From an uncultured Alphaproteobacteria bacterium (GTDB lineage Bacteria > Pseudomonadota > Alphaproteobacteria > HIMB59 > GCA-002718135), in the NCBI GenBank assembly GCA_902562275.1, contig CACESS010000001.1, positions 62,001 through 126,000 on the forward strand: 64,000 nucleotides of DNA. The letters are read 5' to 3'. Position 1 is the first letter of the stretch, and each line of letters begins with the position of its first letter. Position numbers and translations under genes: made by a program. The notes under the pieces are model-generated. The model made no database searches. It was not told the origin of the DNA and saw nothing but the letters and a program-made list of their open reading frames with translations. Positions 47,941-57,191 of the stretch are shown here, in pieces.

Positions 47941-48821
47941 TTTTGTTTAATTATTATTGGTACAAGTTGTACTATAATGACTCCAATAAATATTGCAAGG
48001 CATCCTAGTATTTTTTGTGTGTCTAAGATTTGATTTAAAAGTATCCATCCTGCAATTGCTGCAAATACAGATTCCATTGATAATATAATTGCAGCTGGCG
48101 CAGGATTAGCTTTTTGTTGAGCTATTATTTGTAATGTATAACCAATTCCTGCAGAGAAAATTCCTGTATATAAAATTTCAAACCATTCAATTTGCATATT
48201 TGATAATCTCGGTTCTTCCCGCCAGAAAGCCAAAATCATAGATAATATAAAAACTATAAAGTATTGAATGCTACCAAACAAAAAAGGACTGTTTAGTTGC
48301 TTCATAAAAATATCAATACAAATAATATGCAAAGCAAAAAACAAGGCCGCTATAAATAAGAGACTATCAGATTGTTGTATGTCAACTGATTGATTTGAAG
48401 ATAAGAGGTAAGATCCATACAAACAGAGTAATATTGCAACCCATATAATCCAGTGAACTTGTTTTTTAATTATAAATCTTGAAATGATTCCAACAAATGG
48501 AACATAAAGTGTGCTTAGAAAAGCAGCATTTGATATTAACGATTTTTGAAGCGCATATTGTTGTAGACCCATACCACCAAACAGAAAAATTCCTGTTGCA
48601 ATACAAAGATAAATTTTTTTCCTATCTTGCAAAATTTTTGAAACATTTTTTTGTTCTAAGTAAATAGCAAAAGGGATTACAGTTAAAAAAGCAAAGAAAA
48701 ATCTTCCAAAACTAAAAGTAAATGGTCCAATGGCACCCATACCCGTAGTCTGACTAACAAATGCTGTTCCCCATATAAGTGATGCAATAAGCATCATTAT
48801 ATTTGCTCTTGTATGACTCAT
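47937..48821 (-). CDS. DMT/EamA family transporter
   Basis: A 294-residue inner-membrane protein with ten predicted membrane segments and two EamA repeats. ANIMMLIASLIWGTAFVSQ is the usual first helix and ILSMESVFAAIAGWILLNQ the conserved penultimate segment. Such proteins export amino acids or other metabolites; the substrate is unknown. It overlaps the adenosine kinase gene by 4 bases, which could hint at a nucleoside-related role, but that is speculation. Confidence 0.85.
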   Translation of the reverse strand: MSHTRANIMMLIASLIWGTAFVSQTTGMGAIGPFTFSFGRFFFAFLTVIPFAIYLEQKNVSKILQDRKKIYLCIATGIFLFGGMGLQQYALQKSLISNAAFLSTLYVPFVGIISRFIIKKQVHWIIWVAILLCLYGSYLLSSNQSVDIQQSDSLLFIAALFFALHIICIDIFMKQLNSPFLFGSIQYFIVFILSMILAFWREEPRLSNMQIEWFEILYTGIFSAGIGYTLQIIAQQKANPAPAAIILSMESVFAAIAGWILLNQILDTQKILGCLAIFIGVIIVQLVPIIIKQK

Positions 48822-48838
48822 AGAAAATGTATGTAAAT

Positions 48839-50629
48839 TTATTGTTTATTTTTATTAATCCACCAAGATTCAATTACTATCCCGTAAAGTGGAATTTCAT
48901 CGGGATACTCAAAAAAATCCCAATAAGCAATTCGATCTTTGTTACTATGATAGAGTGGAACAACATAGTGACCCCATAATAAAACTCTATCAAGGGCGTG
49001 AATTGCAGTAGTTAGCTCTTGTCTATTTGAGGCATTTATTAGTTTTTCAATTAATGCATCAACTGCAGGACTATTAATACCAGGATAATTTCTGCTCCCA
49101 TTTTTTTGACCAACTTCTGACCCCCAATAAAATTGTTGCTCATTTCCTGGACTTAAACTGACTCCCCAATATCTCTTAATCATATCAAAATCATAACTTA
49201 AAAGACGTTCTTGATATTGTGAGGAATCAACTGTTCTTACATCCATAGTAATGCCAAGTTTTTTTAGGTTACTTTGATAGGCTAAAGCGATTTTTTCATC
49301 TGAAGGACTGACAATTAAAAATTCAAATTTAAATTCTTGCCCATCTTTGAACAGCTTTCCATTTTCAACTTTCCACCCCTCTTTTTCGAGTATTTCTTTT
49401 GCTTTCAATAAATTTTTACGATCATTTCCACTTCCATCCGTAAGAGGTGGGGTAAATGTTTCCGTAAATACTTCTGCTGGAATTTCATCTTTCCATACAT
49501 TCAATAATTCTAGCTCATTTTTTGACGGTAAACCTGAAGAAGCTAATGGTGAGTTATCAAAATAACTATCTGTTCTGACATATGCATTTTGATATATTGT
49601 TTTATTAATCCATTCATGATCATAGGCATAACTTAAAGCAAGTCTTACATTTCTGTTATTAAATATGTCACGTCTTGTATTCATCACAAGACCATTCATT
49701 CCAACAGGTCTATCATTATTCATTTCTGTCAGTATTACGTCGCCATTCTGGACAGCTTTGAAATCATATTCTGATAACCAACGTTTAACGTTGTACTCTC
49801 TTCTAAAGTCGTATTCACCAACCTTAAAAGCCTCAACTAAGACATTTGAGTCTTTGTAATAATCATAAATAATTGTATCAAAGTTATAGAGACCTTTATT
49901 TACTGGTAAATCTTTTGCCCAATAATTTTCAACCCGTTTGTATTTTATTTGACGTCCTGGATCGAGACTTTCAACTTGGTATGGACCACTGCCAAGAGGG
50001 ATATCTAAAAATGTTTTTGTGACATCAAGATTTTCATAAAACTTTTTTGGAATGATAGGAAGAAAGCCTGCAATAATAAGAGGCAATTCCTTATCTTCAT
50101 TATTTTCAAAAATCATTTTTATTCCATCATTTCCAATCAATTCAGTTTTAATAACTTTGCCATAAGTTTTTTTCTGATTTGGCGTACCTTTTGTTTGAAA
50201 CGTTTCTAGACTAAACAGTACGTCATCACGTGTTATTGGTGAGCCATCATGAAAGGTTGCGTTTGCATTTAAATAAAAAGTTATAGATGATCTATCTTCA
50301 GGCAATTCTACCTTTTCAGCTATTAAACCATAGAGAGAGAATGCTTCATCCCATACTCTTCTCATTAACGTATCATTAACATACCCAAGACCAGCGGCTT
50401 TAGAACCTTTAAAAGCTACTCTATTTAAATTATCAAAAGAACCATATGATCCAAATTTTACAGTACCACCCTTAGGTGCGTTTGGATTTACATAATCTAG
50501 ATATTCAAAATCACTGGCATACTTTGGTGTTCCATGCATTGCAATACCGTGAACCTTTTCACTGTAAGCATTTTTGTTAAGTGAAATTATTAAAGTAAAA
50601 ACAGCAAAAATTATGAGAATTTTTTTCAT
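48839..50629 (-). CDS. Extracellular solute-binding protein family 5, YejA-like
   Basis: A 596-residue periplasmic protein with a signal peptide cleaved near residue 23 (NAYSE). HGIAMHGTPKYASDFEYLDYVNPNAPKGG is the YejA hallmark, and ATFHDGSPITRDDVLFSLETF and NNRNVRLALSYAYDHEWIN are family 5 segments. YejA-type proteins bind oligopeptides or opine-like solutes with YejBEF. No permease or ATPase is adjacent, so it is an orphan in this window and may use a transporter encoded elsewhere. Confidence 0.88.
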   Translation of the reverse strand: MKKILIIFAVFTLIISLNKNAYSEKVHGIAMHGTPKYASDFEYLDYVNPNAPKGGTVKFGSYGSFDNLNRVAFKGSKAAGLGYVNDTLMRRVWDEAFSLYGLIAEKVELPEDRSSITFYLNANATFHDGSPITRDDVLFSLETFQTKGTPNQKKTYGKVIKTELIGNDGIKMIFENNEDKELPLIIAGFLPIIPKKFYENLDVTKTFLDIPLGSGPYQVESLDPGRQIKYKRVENYWAKDLPVNKGLYNFDTIIYDYYKDSNVLVEAFKVGEYDFRREYNVKRWLSEYDFKAVQNGDVILTEMNNDRPVGMNGLVMNTRRDIFNNRNVRLALSYAYDHEWINKTIYQNAYVRTDSYFDNSPLASSGLPSKNELELLNVWKDEIPAEVFTETFTPPLTDGSGNDRKNLLKAKEILEKEGWKVENGKLFKDGQEFKFEFLIVSPSDEKIALAYQSNLKKLGITMDVRTVDSSQYQERLLSYDFDMIKRYWGVSLSPGNEQQFYWGSEVGQKNGSRNYPGINSPAVDALIEKLINASNRQELTTAIHALDRVLLWGHYVVPLYHSNKDRIAYWDFFEYPDEIPLYGIVIESWWINKNKQ

Positions 50630-50697
50630 TTATTTATTTTATCAAAAAAAAGACAGATTTGTAATGAAATATAAATTTAATAAATTATATTTACTTA

Positions 50698-51105
50698 ATG
50701 CAAATCTTTAAATTTATTATAACACTCACAATCTTATCCATCGGACCAAGTATTCATGCAGCAGAGGTTGATATTTTTAAAGGGATGAAATTATATGCTG
50801 AAAATTGTGCTGGTTGTCATATGGGTAATTTAGCTGGTCATGAAGAGTGGGATAAATCGTTAGATGAAGATGGTCATAGAAGATCACCTCCTCTTAATGG
50901 TACCGGACATACTTGGCACCACTCACCTGCACAATTATTTCATGTCATTAAATATGGTTTTAAAAAATCAAATCCTGATTATGAAGGTAAAATGCTTGGT
51001 AATGATGCGTTATCAGATGACGATGTTTGGTCCATTCTTGAGTTTATCAAAAGTACATGGCCAGAAAAAATACTAAATAAATATAACTCCCATTTTAAAA
51101 GCTAA
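50698..51105 (+). CDS. Periplasmic c-type cytochrome (class I)
   Basis: A 135-residue exported protein: signal peptide to about residue 21, then one haem-binding motif CAGCH (Cys37, Cys40, His41). GKMLGNDALSDDDVWSILEFIK gives a plausible axial Met and the typical C-terminal helix. The partner is unknown. It is followed by a weak hairpin and then msrP-msrQ in the same direction, so it might feed electrons to that repair system; this is a context guess. Confidence 0.88.
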   Translation: MQIFKFIITLTILSIGPSIHAAEVDIFKGMKLYAENCAGCHMGNLAGHEEWDKSLDEDGHRRSPPLNGTGHTWHHSPAQLFHVIKYGFKKSNPDYEGKMLGNDALSDDDVWSILEFIKSTWPEKILNKYNSHFKS

Positions 51106-51131
51106 GATTATTAAAGCTAATCTTCAATTTT
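51104..51131 (+). terminator. Weak hairpin after the cytochrome c gene, possible terminator
   Basis: AAGATTA (51104-51110) pairs with TAATCTT (51118-51124) across a 7-base loop, followed by CAATTTT. It begins within the cytochrome stop codon. The AT-rich stem and short T-run make it a weak terminator at best, so read-through into msrP is possible. Confidence 0.4.
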
Positions 51132-51156
51132 AATATTTAAGATATATATTATTATT

Positions 51157-52074
51157 ATGAAAATTTTAGGATCTGAAATCACACCCTATAAGACATATTT
51201 AAATAGACGTAAGTTTATTAAGGGATCTTTAGCTAGTGCCATGCTAGCAACGGTTACCTCATCAGCATTTGCAAACCACGATAGTGATCTTTCAATTTAT
51301 ACTAAAAATCTAAATGAAAACGATAAACTTAATTCTTACGAAGAAATCACAACCTACAATAATTTTTATGAGTTCGGGACTCATAAAAAACATCCCCATT
51401 TAAATTCTGGAAATTTTAAACCTAGGCCATGGACAATAAAAATAGATGGTCTTGTGAAAAAACCTCAAACATTTGATTTAGAAAAAATTTTATCAAATGT
51501 AACAATAGAAGATAGGGTTTATAGATTAAGATGTGTTGAAGCATGGTCCATGGTTATTCCTTGGCAAGGTTTTCAGTTATCTGAACTTATAAAAATGGCC
51601 GAACCTTTAAGTTCAGCAAAATATGTTCAGTTTGTAACTGTCTTCAGGCCTGAAGAAATGCCAGGTCAGCAAAAGAGAACAATTATTTGGCCATATAGAG
51701 AAGGTCTTCGAATGGATGAAGCAATGAATCCTCTAACAATATTAGCAACTGGATTGTATGGTCATGAAATGCCTAATCAAAATGGTGCACCCATAAGATT
51801 AGTTGTTCCATGGAAGTATGGTTTCAAATCAATTAAATCAATTGTAGAAATTAGATTTTTAGATACTCAACCTGAAACATCTTGGGAAACTTTAGCTCCT
51901 TGGGAATATGGTTTTTATGCTAATGTTAATCCTAATGTTAATCATCCAAGATGGAGTCAAGGAACAGAGAGACGAATTGGAGAGTTTAAAAGAAGAGAAA
52001 CACTTATGTTTAATGGCTATGAAGAAGAAGTAGCACATCTCTATAAAGATTTAGATTTGACTAAATTTTATTAA
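51157..52074 (+). CDS. msrP: Protein-methionine-sulfoxide reductase catalytic subunit MsrP
   Basis: Periplasmic molybdopterin enzyme repairing methionine sulfoxides in exported proteins. The 305-residue protein has a Tat signal (NRRKFIKGSLAS, residues 16-27) and RLRCVEAWSMVIPWQG, in which Cys126 is the expected molybdenum ligand. KYGFKSIKSIVEIRF and PETSWE further match YedY/MsrP. It is followed 3 bases later by msrQ, the usual pairing. Confidence 0.94.
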   Translation: MKILGSEITPYKTYLNRRKFIKGSLASAMLATVTSSAFANHDSDLSIYTKNLNENDKLNSYEEITTYNNFYEFGTHKKHPHLNSGNFKPRPWTIKIDGLVKKPQTFDLEKILSNVTIEDRVYRLRCVEAWSMVIPWQGFQLSELIKMAEPLSSAKYVQFVTVFRPEEMPGQQKRTIIWPYREGLRMDEAMNPLTILATGLYGHEMPNQNGAPIRLVVPWKYGFKSIKSIVEIRFLDTQPETSWETLAPWEYGFYANVNPNVNHPRWSQGTERRIGEFKRRETLMFNGYEEEVAHLYKDLDLTKFY

Positions 52075-52077
52075 TGA

Positions 52078-52683
52078 ATGTTTTCAACAAGAAATTTTAA
52101 CCGCAGCAAACCTGTCTTATTTATTTTAATTATGTTTCCTAGTCTACTCTGGGCGTACCAATTTGTTACTGGGAATCTTGGAGTAAATCCAATTGAAAAG
52201 CTAATGGATGAGTTAGGTCTAATGGCACTCAGATTAATAATCATAACTCTTATGATTACTACTCTATCAAATATTAGACCTTTAAAATCGATAGTTGTAT
52301 TACGAAGAATGATTGGACTTTTTGCGTTCTATTATGTCTGTTTGCATTTCTCTACTTATATAGTTTTAGATCATTTTTTAGATATGCAATTTATCATACA
52401 AGATATTATAAAAAGACCATTTATAACTTTTGGTTTTATAAGTTTTCTTTTTTTAATCCCGCTTGCTAGCACTTCAACAAACAATATGATTAAACGATTA
52501 GGTTTTAAATTATGGAAGAAAATTCATTATTTAATTTACCCAGTAGCCATTCTTGCTAGTATGCATTTTTATGTTCTAGTTCGTGCTGATAAAACTGAAC
52601 CAGTTATTTATATGGGAATAATAATCCTCTTGTTACTTCAGAGAATATTTAAAAAACTTACTCGTCCTCAGTTGGCTCAGTAA
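52078..52683 (+). CDS. msrQ: Protein-methionine-sulfoxide reductase haem-binding subunit MsrQ
   Basis: Inner-membrane b-haem protein (YedZ) that passes electrons to MsrP. The 201 residues hold about six hydrophobic helices. ALRLIIITLMITTLSNIRPL, RRMIGLFAFYYVCLHFSTYI with a haem-ligand His, and KKIHYLIYPVAILASMHFYVLV with two more His residues match the ferric-reductase-like family. An out-of-frame ATG at 52074 precedes the true start. Its 3' end overlaps the convergent MFS gene by 26 bases. Confidence 0.92.
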   Translation: MFSTRNFNRSKPVLFILIMFPSLLWAYQFVTGNLGVNPIEKLMDELGLMALRLIIITLMITTLSNIRPLKSIVVLRRMIGLFAFYYVCLHFSTYIVLDHFLDMQFIIQDIIKRPFITFGFISFLFLIPLASTSTNNMIKRLGFKLWKKIHYLIYPVAILASMHFYVLVRADKTEPVIYMGIIILLLLQRIFKKLTRPQLAQ

Positions 52684-53896
52684 CGGGGTTCATTTCCATA
52701 CCGGCAGGACTAATATTTCGTGGTAAAGGATTGTATTGTGATTCAAGATCACGTGGTTTAGTTCTTTGTGTCATTCTATACAAACCAAACAGCCCTAGCA
52801 GTCCATGTATTAAAAATAAATAGATGTAGAAACCTAACGCTCCTAAAATTTCCATGAAACCAGAAACAAACAAAGGTCCGATAATTGATCCAATACCAAT
52901 CAGTATACCAAAGGTTGCACTTGCTGATACTATCTCATTAGGTTGTAAGAAGTCATTTGTATGAGCAACTGTAAGTGAATACATAGGTAAACACGCAACT
53001 GAAAAAAGACCGGTAAAAATTAAGAATAATGTTAGTGGCATAAAGTTTGCAAAAACAAAAAATAAACTCAAACCTGCAGCCATAAAGGAAACAGCAATAA
53101 GAATAACACGTCTATCAATTCTATCTGATAAATATCCAATAGGCCATTGAGATAGGGCGCCAGCTGACGTTATAATCATCATATACAGAGAAATTTCAAA
53201 TAAGCTTAAATTAATAGATGATGCATAAATTGCACCATACCCAAAAACTGCACTATGCGATAAACCAGTTGCTAATGCGCCAACAAAACCTAAAGGTGAA
53301 ACAGTATAAAATTCTCTTAAAGAAAAATATTTTGGACTCTCTGTACTAGGCTGTTCTGTTGTAGACAACAGAATAGGAAGAAGTGCGAATGATAATAAGA
53401 TTGAAACTAAAATAAATAAATCAACTTTAGCTGGATCGCTTAAGTTTAATAAAAACTGACCAGCCCCAACAAATACAAATGTAAAAATCATATAGATAGA
53501 AAGTAATTGTCCACGAGTTTCGTTAGTTGATTTTTCATTTAACCAACTTTCCATTATTACGTATATACCTGCAAGACTCATACCTGTTAAAATACGAATA
53601 AACATCCATGAATAGGGATGTACAAATACTGAGTGTAATAATATAGCAATGGAAGCAAGAGATGCCAAAGCAGCAAACACTCTTATATGTCCAACTCTTC
53701 TTAATAATGTTGGAATTGTTAAAGCACCAGTTAAGTAGCCAACATAATAACCTGCTATGATTAGCCCTGAGGATACAAAACTAAAACCCTCAAGAACTGA
53801 ACGCACACCTATTAATGTTCCTTGTAAACCATGACCAAGACTAATTAAAGCAAAGCCGAAAAAAAGGGCCCAAGTGTTTTGTAGTACCTTAAACAT
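52658..53896 (-). CDS. Major facilitator superfamily transporter
   Basis: A 412-residue inner-membrane protein with about twelve hydrophobic segments. SGLIIAGYYVGYLTGALTIPTLLRRVGHIRVFAAL and YLSDRIDRRVILIA carry the MFS inter-helix motifs of the YcaD-like group. The C-terminus is a soluble tail of about 35 residues rich in Pro and Glu. The substrate cannot be predicted. It lies 21 bases downstream of the FYDLN protein gene. Confidence 0.82.
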   Translation of the reverse strand: MFKVLQNTWALFFGFALISLGHGLQGTLIGVRSVLEGFSFVSSGLIIAGYYVGYLTGALTIPTLLRRVGHIRVFAALASLASIAILLHSVFVHPYSWMFIRILTGMSLAGIYVIMESWLNEKSTNETRGQLLSIYMIFTFVFVGAGQFLLNLSDPAKVDLFILVSILLSFALLPILLSTTEQPSTESPKYFSLREFYTVSPLGFVGALATGLSHSAVFGYGAIYASSINLSLFEISLYMMIITSAGALSQWPIGYLSDRIDRRVILIAVSFMAAGLSLFFVFANFMPLTLFLIFTGLFSVACLPMYSLTVAHTNDFLQPNEIVSASATFGILIGIGSIIGPLFVSGFMEILGALGFYIYLFLIHGLLGLFGLYRMTQRTKPRDLESQYNPLPRNISPAGMEMNPVTEPTEDE

Positions 53897-53917
53897 TTTT
53901 TAAATTTTATTGAAATT

Positions 53918-54271
53918 TTAGTATTCTTCTTCGCCGTCGTCTTTAGGCTTAATACCTTCAGCTATTGGATCAATTTCTGTTTCGTCTTCTAATAAAACAG
54001 TATCATCTTCAAGATTGTCTTCATTGTTATCTACATCCAAACTATCAATATCAAGATCACCATCTTTTTCTTTTGGTTTTGGAGGAATAGGATTGGTTAA
54101 AGGAGCAGCATTAGTACTTCCAGGTTTTCTTCCACGTCTTGGTCTAGTCATGGTAGTAACTTCAATTTCTTTACCACACTCAGGACATTCCAGTTCCGTT
54201 CTTCCTAAGTCGTAGTATTGCTTACTACACATTGGACATATTCTTTTTAAACCCCAAGACTCTTTGTACAT
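53918..54271 (-). CDS. TIGR02300 / FYDLN-acid domain protein
   Basis: A 117-residue protein: an N-terminal zinc ribbon (RICPMCSKQYYDLGR and LECPECGKE, four Cys), a basic PRRGRKPGS patch and a very acidic C-terminal half. The YYDLGR stretch corresponds to the FYDLN signature of a family found mainly in alphaproteobacteria; function is unknown. It starts two bases after the stop of the zf-CHCC gene, so the two zinc proteins are co-transcribed. Confidence 0.85.
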   Translation of the reverse strand: MYKESWGLKRICPMCSKQYYDLGRTELECPECGKEIEVTTMTRPRRGRKPGSTNAAPLTNPIPPKPKEKDGDLDIDSLDVDNNEDNLEDDTVLLEDETEIDPIAEGIKPKDDGEEEY

Positions 54272-54273
54272 TT

Positions 54274-54444
54274 CTACTCTTCTTTTTTTATAAATATTTT
54301 ACCACAATAACCACAAACAATTTTGTTCTCATTATTGAAGGTATAATAAACTGCGGGATGTCCTAAACCATCTTCACCACCATCGCAAGAGATAGTTTCG
54401 GTTTTTGGATCTACTTCCACAATATCATCTGCCATAAAACTCAT
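54274..54444 (-). CDS. Zinc-finger domain protein, zf-CHCC (NDUFS6-like)
   Basis: A 56-residue gene below usual ORF cut-offs. The product has SCDGGEDGLGHPAVYYTF followed by KIVCGYCGKIF; Cys20, His29, Cys44 and Cys47 form the C-x8-H-x14-C-x2-C zinc site of PF10276. The family includes the complex I accessory subunit NDUFS6, and alphaproteobacterial members are short stand-alone proteins. The first ATG (54444) or the second (54435) could start it. It abuts the FYDLN gene. Confidence 0.85.
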   Translation of the reverse strand: MSFMADDIVEVDPKTETISCDGGEDGLGHPAVYYTFNNENKIVCGYCGKIFIKKEE

Positions 54445-54479
54445 ATAAAATCTTCGTGCAAAAAGTCTATATTTTTTCC

Positions 54480-55327
54480 TTAAAGAATTTGAAAATAAAC
54501 AACCGAAATACCACTCACTATTAAAATAGAAGGTATTATTCGAGATTTTGCATTCTTCTCAAATAAGAAAAGCATTCCAATAATTGCAGCAAACACAATG
54601 CTTATTTCTCTAATACTAGAGACATAAGCTATTTCTATAAATTGCATACTCCAAACAACAATTGCGTAGCTACTTGTTGCAAATACACCAGCAGCAATCC
54701 CTGATCTAAATGTGTATGTTTCTCTTTTTCGTAAACCATCTTTCAAGATCAAACCAATAATTAGCAAAGGTATTCCATTAAGTGTAAAGAGCCAGTAAAT
54801 ATAAGAAAAACCATTTTCAGAAAGTCTAACCCCGACCCAGTCAACTAAAGTGTAAGCAGTAATTAGAATAGCCGTTGATATCGCAAGAGCAAAACCTCTG
54901 AAGTTAAAAGATAAATTTTTAGAATAAGAAATTAAAAATAATCCAATACAAACAATTAATATTCCAACAAAACCAGCAACACTAATATCAGAACTTAAAA
55001 ATAAAATACTAATAATCGCTACAAACAAACATAAACTTCCTCTAGAAATTGGATATATGTAAGAGAGATCACCGTACCTATATGAGTAGATAACATTTAA
55101 TCTGTAAAAGACATAAATGATTACGGTTGCAATTAAAAAATACCAAACCTCTAAAGTTGGAAATGGAACAGTAAATGTTAAAGGTAAAAAAATAATAACT
55201 TCTAAGACAGATGTTATACCATTAACGATAAAGGGTTCTTACTTGATTTTATTATAGCACTCCAAACTGCATGACATAGAGCAGATACAAGAATTAAGAT
55301 AAAAATAAAATTTACTGACAATGTCAT
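54480..55327 (-). pseudogene. DMT/EamA family transporter interrupted by a frameshift
   Basis: Two frames on the minus strand together make a complete ten-helix EamA transporter. The 5' frame (55327-55217) reads SVNFIFILILVSALCHAVWSA and ends NPLSLMV at a TAA (55216-55214). Shifting by one base at about 55217 continues ITSVLEVIIFLPLTFTVPFP, runs without a stop through YRLNVIYSYRYGDLSYIYPISRG into the long 3' frame, and ends at 54480. One missing base near 55216-55219 explains it. The 3' frame alone (182 residues from 55028) is not a full transporter. It may be a recent pseudogene or a sequencing or assembly error. Confidence 0.75.
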
Positions 55328-55341
55328 CAGTAGATAAGAAT

Positions 55342-56235
55342 TTACTTCATGCCTGTCAAAGTAATTCCTTCAATAAATCGTTTTTGCGCGATTATAAAAG
55401 CAACAATAAGAGGAACTGTTACTGTAACTATCGAAGCCATCATAGGACCAAATTCGTCACTATCAATTCCACCTCTGAATTCTCTTATACCAAGTGGTGG
55501 AGTAAACAGATCTCTATTTCCTGTTATTACCATACGAGGCCAGAAATAATCATTCCAGTGAGCAACAACTGAGAATATTGCAAAAGCAAGTAACGCTGGT
55601 ATTGCAGTTGGGAGCATTACTTTCCATACGATTGCGTACTCTCCCATGCCATCCATCCTGGCGGCATCAATTAATTCATCGGGCACAGTCATAAAAAATT
55701 GCCGCATTAAAAAAATTCCAAACACCGATATGGTCCAGGGAAGTATTAAGGCGGAATAGGTGTCAACTAATCCTGCCTGGGCCAACATAACATATAATGG
55801 AAGTGCAATTCCGTGAACTGGAATGAGCAAGCAAAATAAAACCATCGAAAAAACAAATTCTCGTCCGTAAAATCGTAACTTGGCGAGTGCATATGCGCAC
55901 GGTAAGGCGACTAGAACCTGAATAATGAAGATTGATAAAGTAACAATGACACCATTCATTAAGTATCTAGGAATAGGAGCTTTTTCAAATGCAAACCAAT
56001 AGTTGTATTGATATGGCTTCATTGTACATGTTTCTTCTGAATAACCAGTTTTAACACATACGGGAAAAGTTTGAGTTTCTTGCGCACCAATAAGCCCACC
56101 AGAAATTGATTGGATTTCTTGCTGAGATTTTAATGACATTGAAACCATCATATAAAAAGGAAGCATCACAACGATAGCACCAATAATTAAGATTGCATGC
56201 TTCCAACCTTCCCCAATATATTGTTTAGCTTCCAT
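55342..56235 (-). CDS. CUT1-type ABC transporter permease (UgpE-like), phosphonate locus
   Basis: A 297-residue inner-membrane protein with about six hydrophobic helices; the EAA loop reads DAARMDGMGEYAIVWKVMLPTAIPAL. Overall it resembles UgpE/MalG. A periplasmic loop of about 45 residues between helices 1 and 2 carries Cys60 and Cys70, which could form a disulfide and is longer than usual. It overlaps the UgpA-like gene by one base. With the ATPase and UgpA-like permease it forms a minus-strand operon divergent from phosphonate genes. Confidence 0.88.
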   Translation of the reverse strand: MEAKQYIGEGWKHAILIIGAIVVMLPFYMMVSMSLKSQQEIQSISGGLIGAQETQTFPVCVKTGYSEETCTMKPYQYNYWFAFEKAPIPRYLMNGVIVTLSIFIIQVLVALPCAYALAKLRFYGREFVFSMVLFCLLIPVHGIALPLYVMLAQAGLVDTYSALILPWTISVFGIFLMRQFFMTVPDELIDAARMDGMGEYAIVWKVMLPTAIPALLAFAIFSVVAHWNDYFWPRMVITGNRDLFTPPLGIREFRGGIDSDEFGPMMASIVTVTVPLIVAFIIAQKRFIEGITLTGMK

Positions 56236-57191
56236 TAATAATGAACCCTCTTCTCAATGACATATCTTTGGAAAAACGTTAACACAAGAATAAATCCAAT
56301 AAAGACAACAGTGATTGCTGCACCGATACTTGTTAAGTTTTGTTGAATAGCTTTTTCAAAAATTGCATACATCATGACATACGTTGTTTTTGATGGACCA
56401 CCTTTAGTCAGTATTTCGATTGTATCAAATACCTGAAATGTTCTAATGGTAGTAATAGTGACAACAAACAACGTTGTTGGACCAAGCATTGGCCATGTAA
56501 CAAGTTTAAATTGCTCCCATGTAGATTTAGCCCCATCCATTTCTGCAGCTTGGTATAACTCCCTTGGTATACTTGTTAAGCCAGCTAAATATAAAACCAT
56601 ATTAAAACCAAAAGCCTGCCAAATTCCTATGAAACATACTGTCCAAATCGCAGTATTTTTTTGTTTTAACCAATATGGAAAATCCATGTTGTTTGCACAT
56701 GCTACAGCATACCAGCTTTCTTGTGAGTCTACCCATGGCAACCAATGAAAACCAAGAATGAATTCCCTAACTCCTCCACATCCATTCGCTAAAAAACTAT
56801 TTACAATTCCTAATGTTGGATGAAGAGTAAATTCCCATGCAATTGCCATTGCAAGAAGAGTTGCCATAACTGGAAGAAAAAAAATTGTTTTATATATATC
56901 AGCGCCAAACCTTAGTGAATTTAAGAGCATAGCAGCACATAATCCAAGTACAACAGAAATTGGAACGACAACAATAACATACGTCGCTGTGGCCCAAATC
57001 ATTTTGACATATGTTTTTCGATTGAACATCTTGTCATAATTTTCTAGTCCAACCCACTCGAATGTTTTGTTTCCTAAATTGTAGTCAGTAAAAGAAATTC
57101 CTCCTGCAAGAAAAAGAGGAAAGATTAAAATAATTATCATCAGTATGATTGCTGGTGCAATAAACCATATGTGAGCTTTTGAATTATGCAT
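56235..57191 (-). CDS. CUT1-type ABC transporter permease (UgpA-like), phosphonate locus
   Basis: A 318-residue inner-membrane protein with the EAA loop QAAEMDGAKSTWEQFKLVTWPML. TFEWVGLENYDKMF is the usual periplasmic segment after helix 1. Between HPTLGIVNSFLANG and AIWTVCFIGIWQ there is an extra loop of roughly 30 residues with Cys138 and Cys165, not usual in UgpA. It overlaps the ATPase gene by 8 bases and the UgpE-like gene by one. Confidence 0.88.
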   Translation of the reverse strand: MHNSKAHIWFIAPAIILMIIILIFPLFLAGGISFTDYNLGNKTFEWVGLENYDKMFNRKTYVKMIWATATYVIVVVPISVVLGLCAAMLLNSLRFGADIYKTIFFLPVMATLLAMAIAWEFTLHPTLGIVNSFLANGCGGVREFILGFHWLPWVDSQESWYAVACANNMDFPYWLKQKNTAIWTVCFIGIWQAFGFNMVLYLAGLTSIPRELYQAAEMDGAKSTWEQFKLVTWPMLGPTTLFVVTITTIRTFQVFDTIEILTKGGPSKTTYVMMYAIFEKAIQQNLTSIGAAITVVFIGFILVLTFFQRYVIEKRVHY

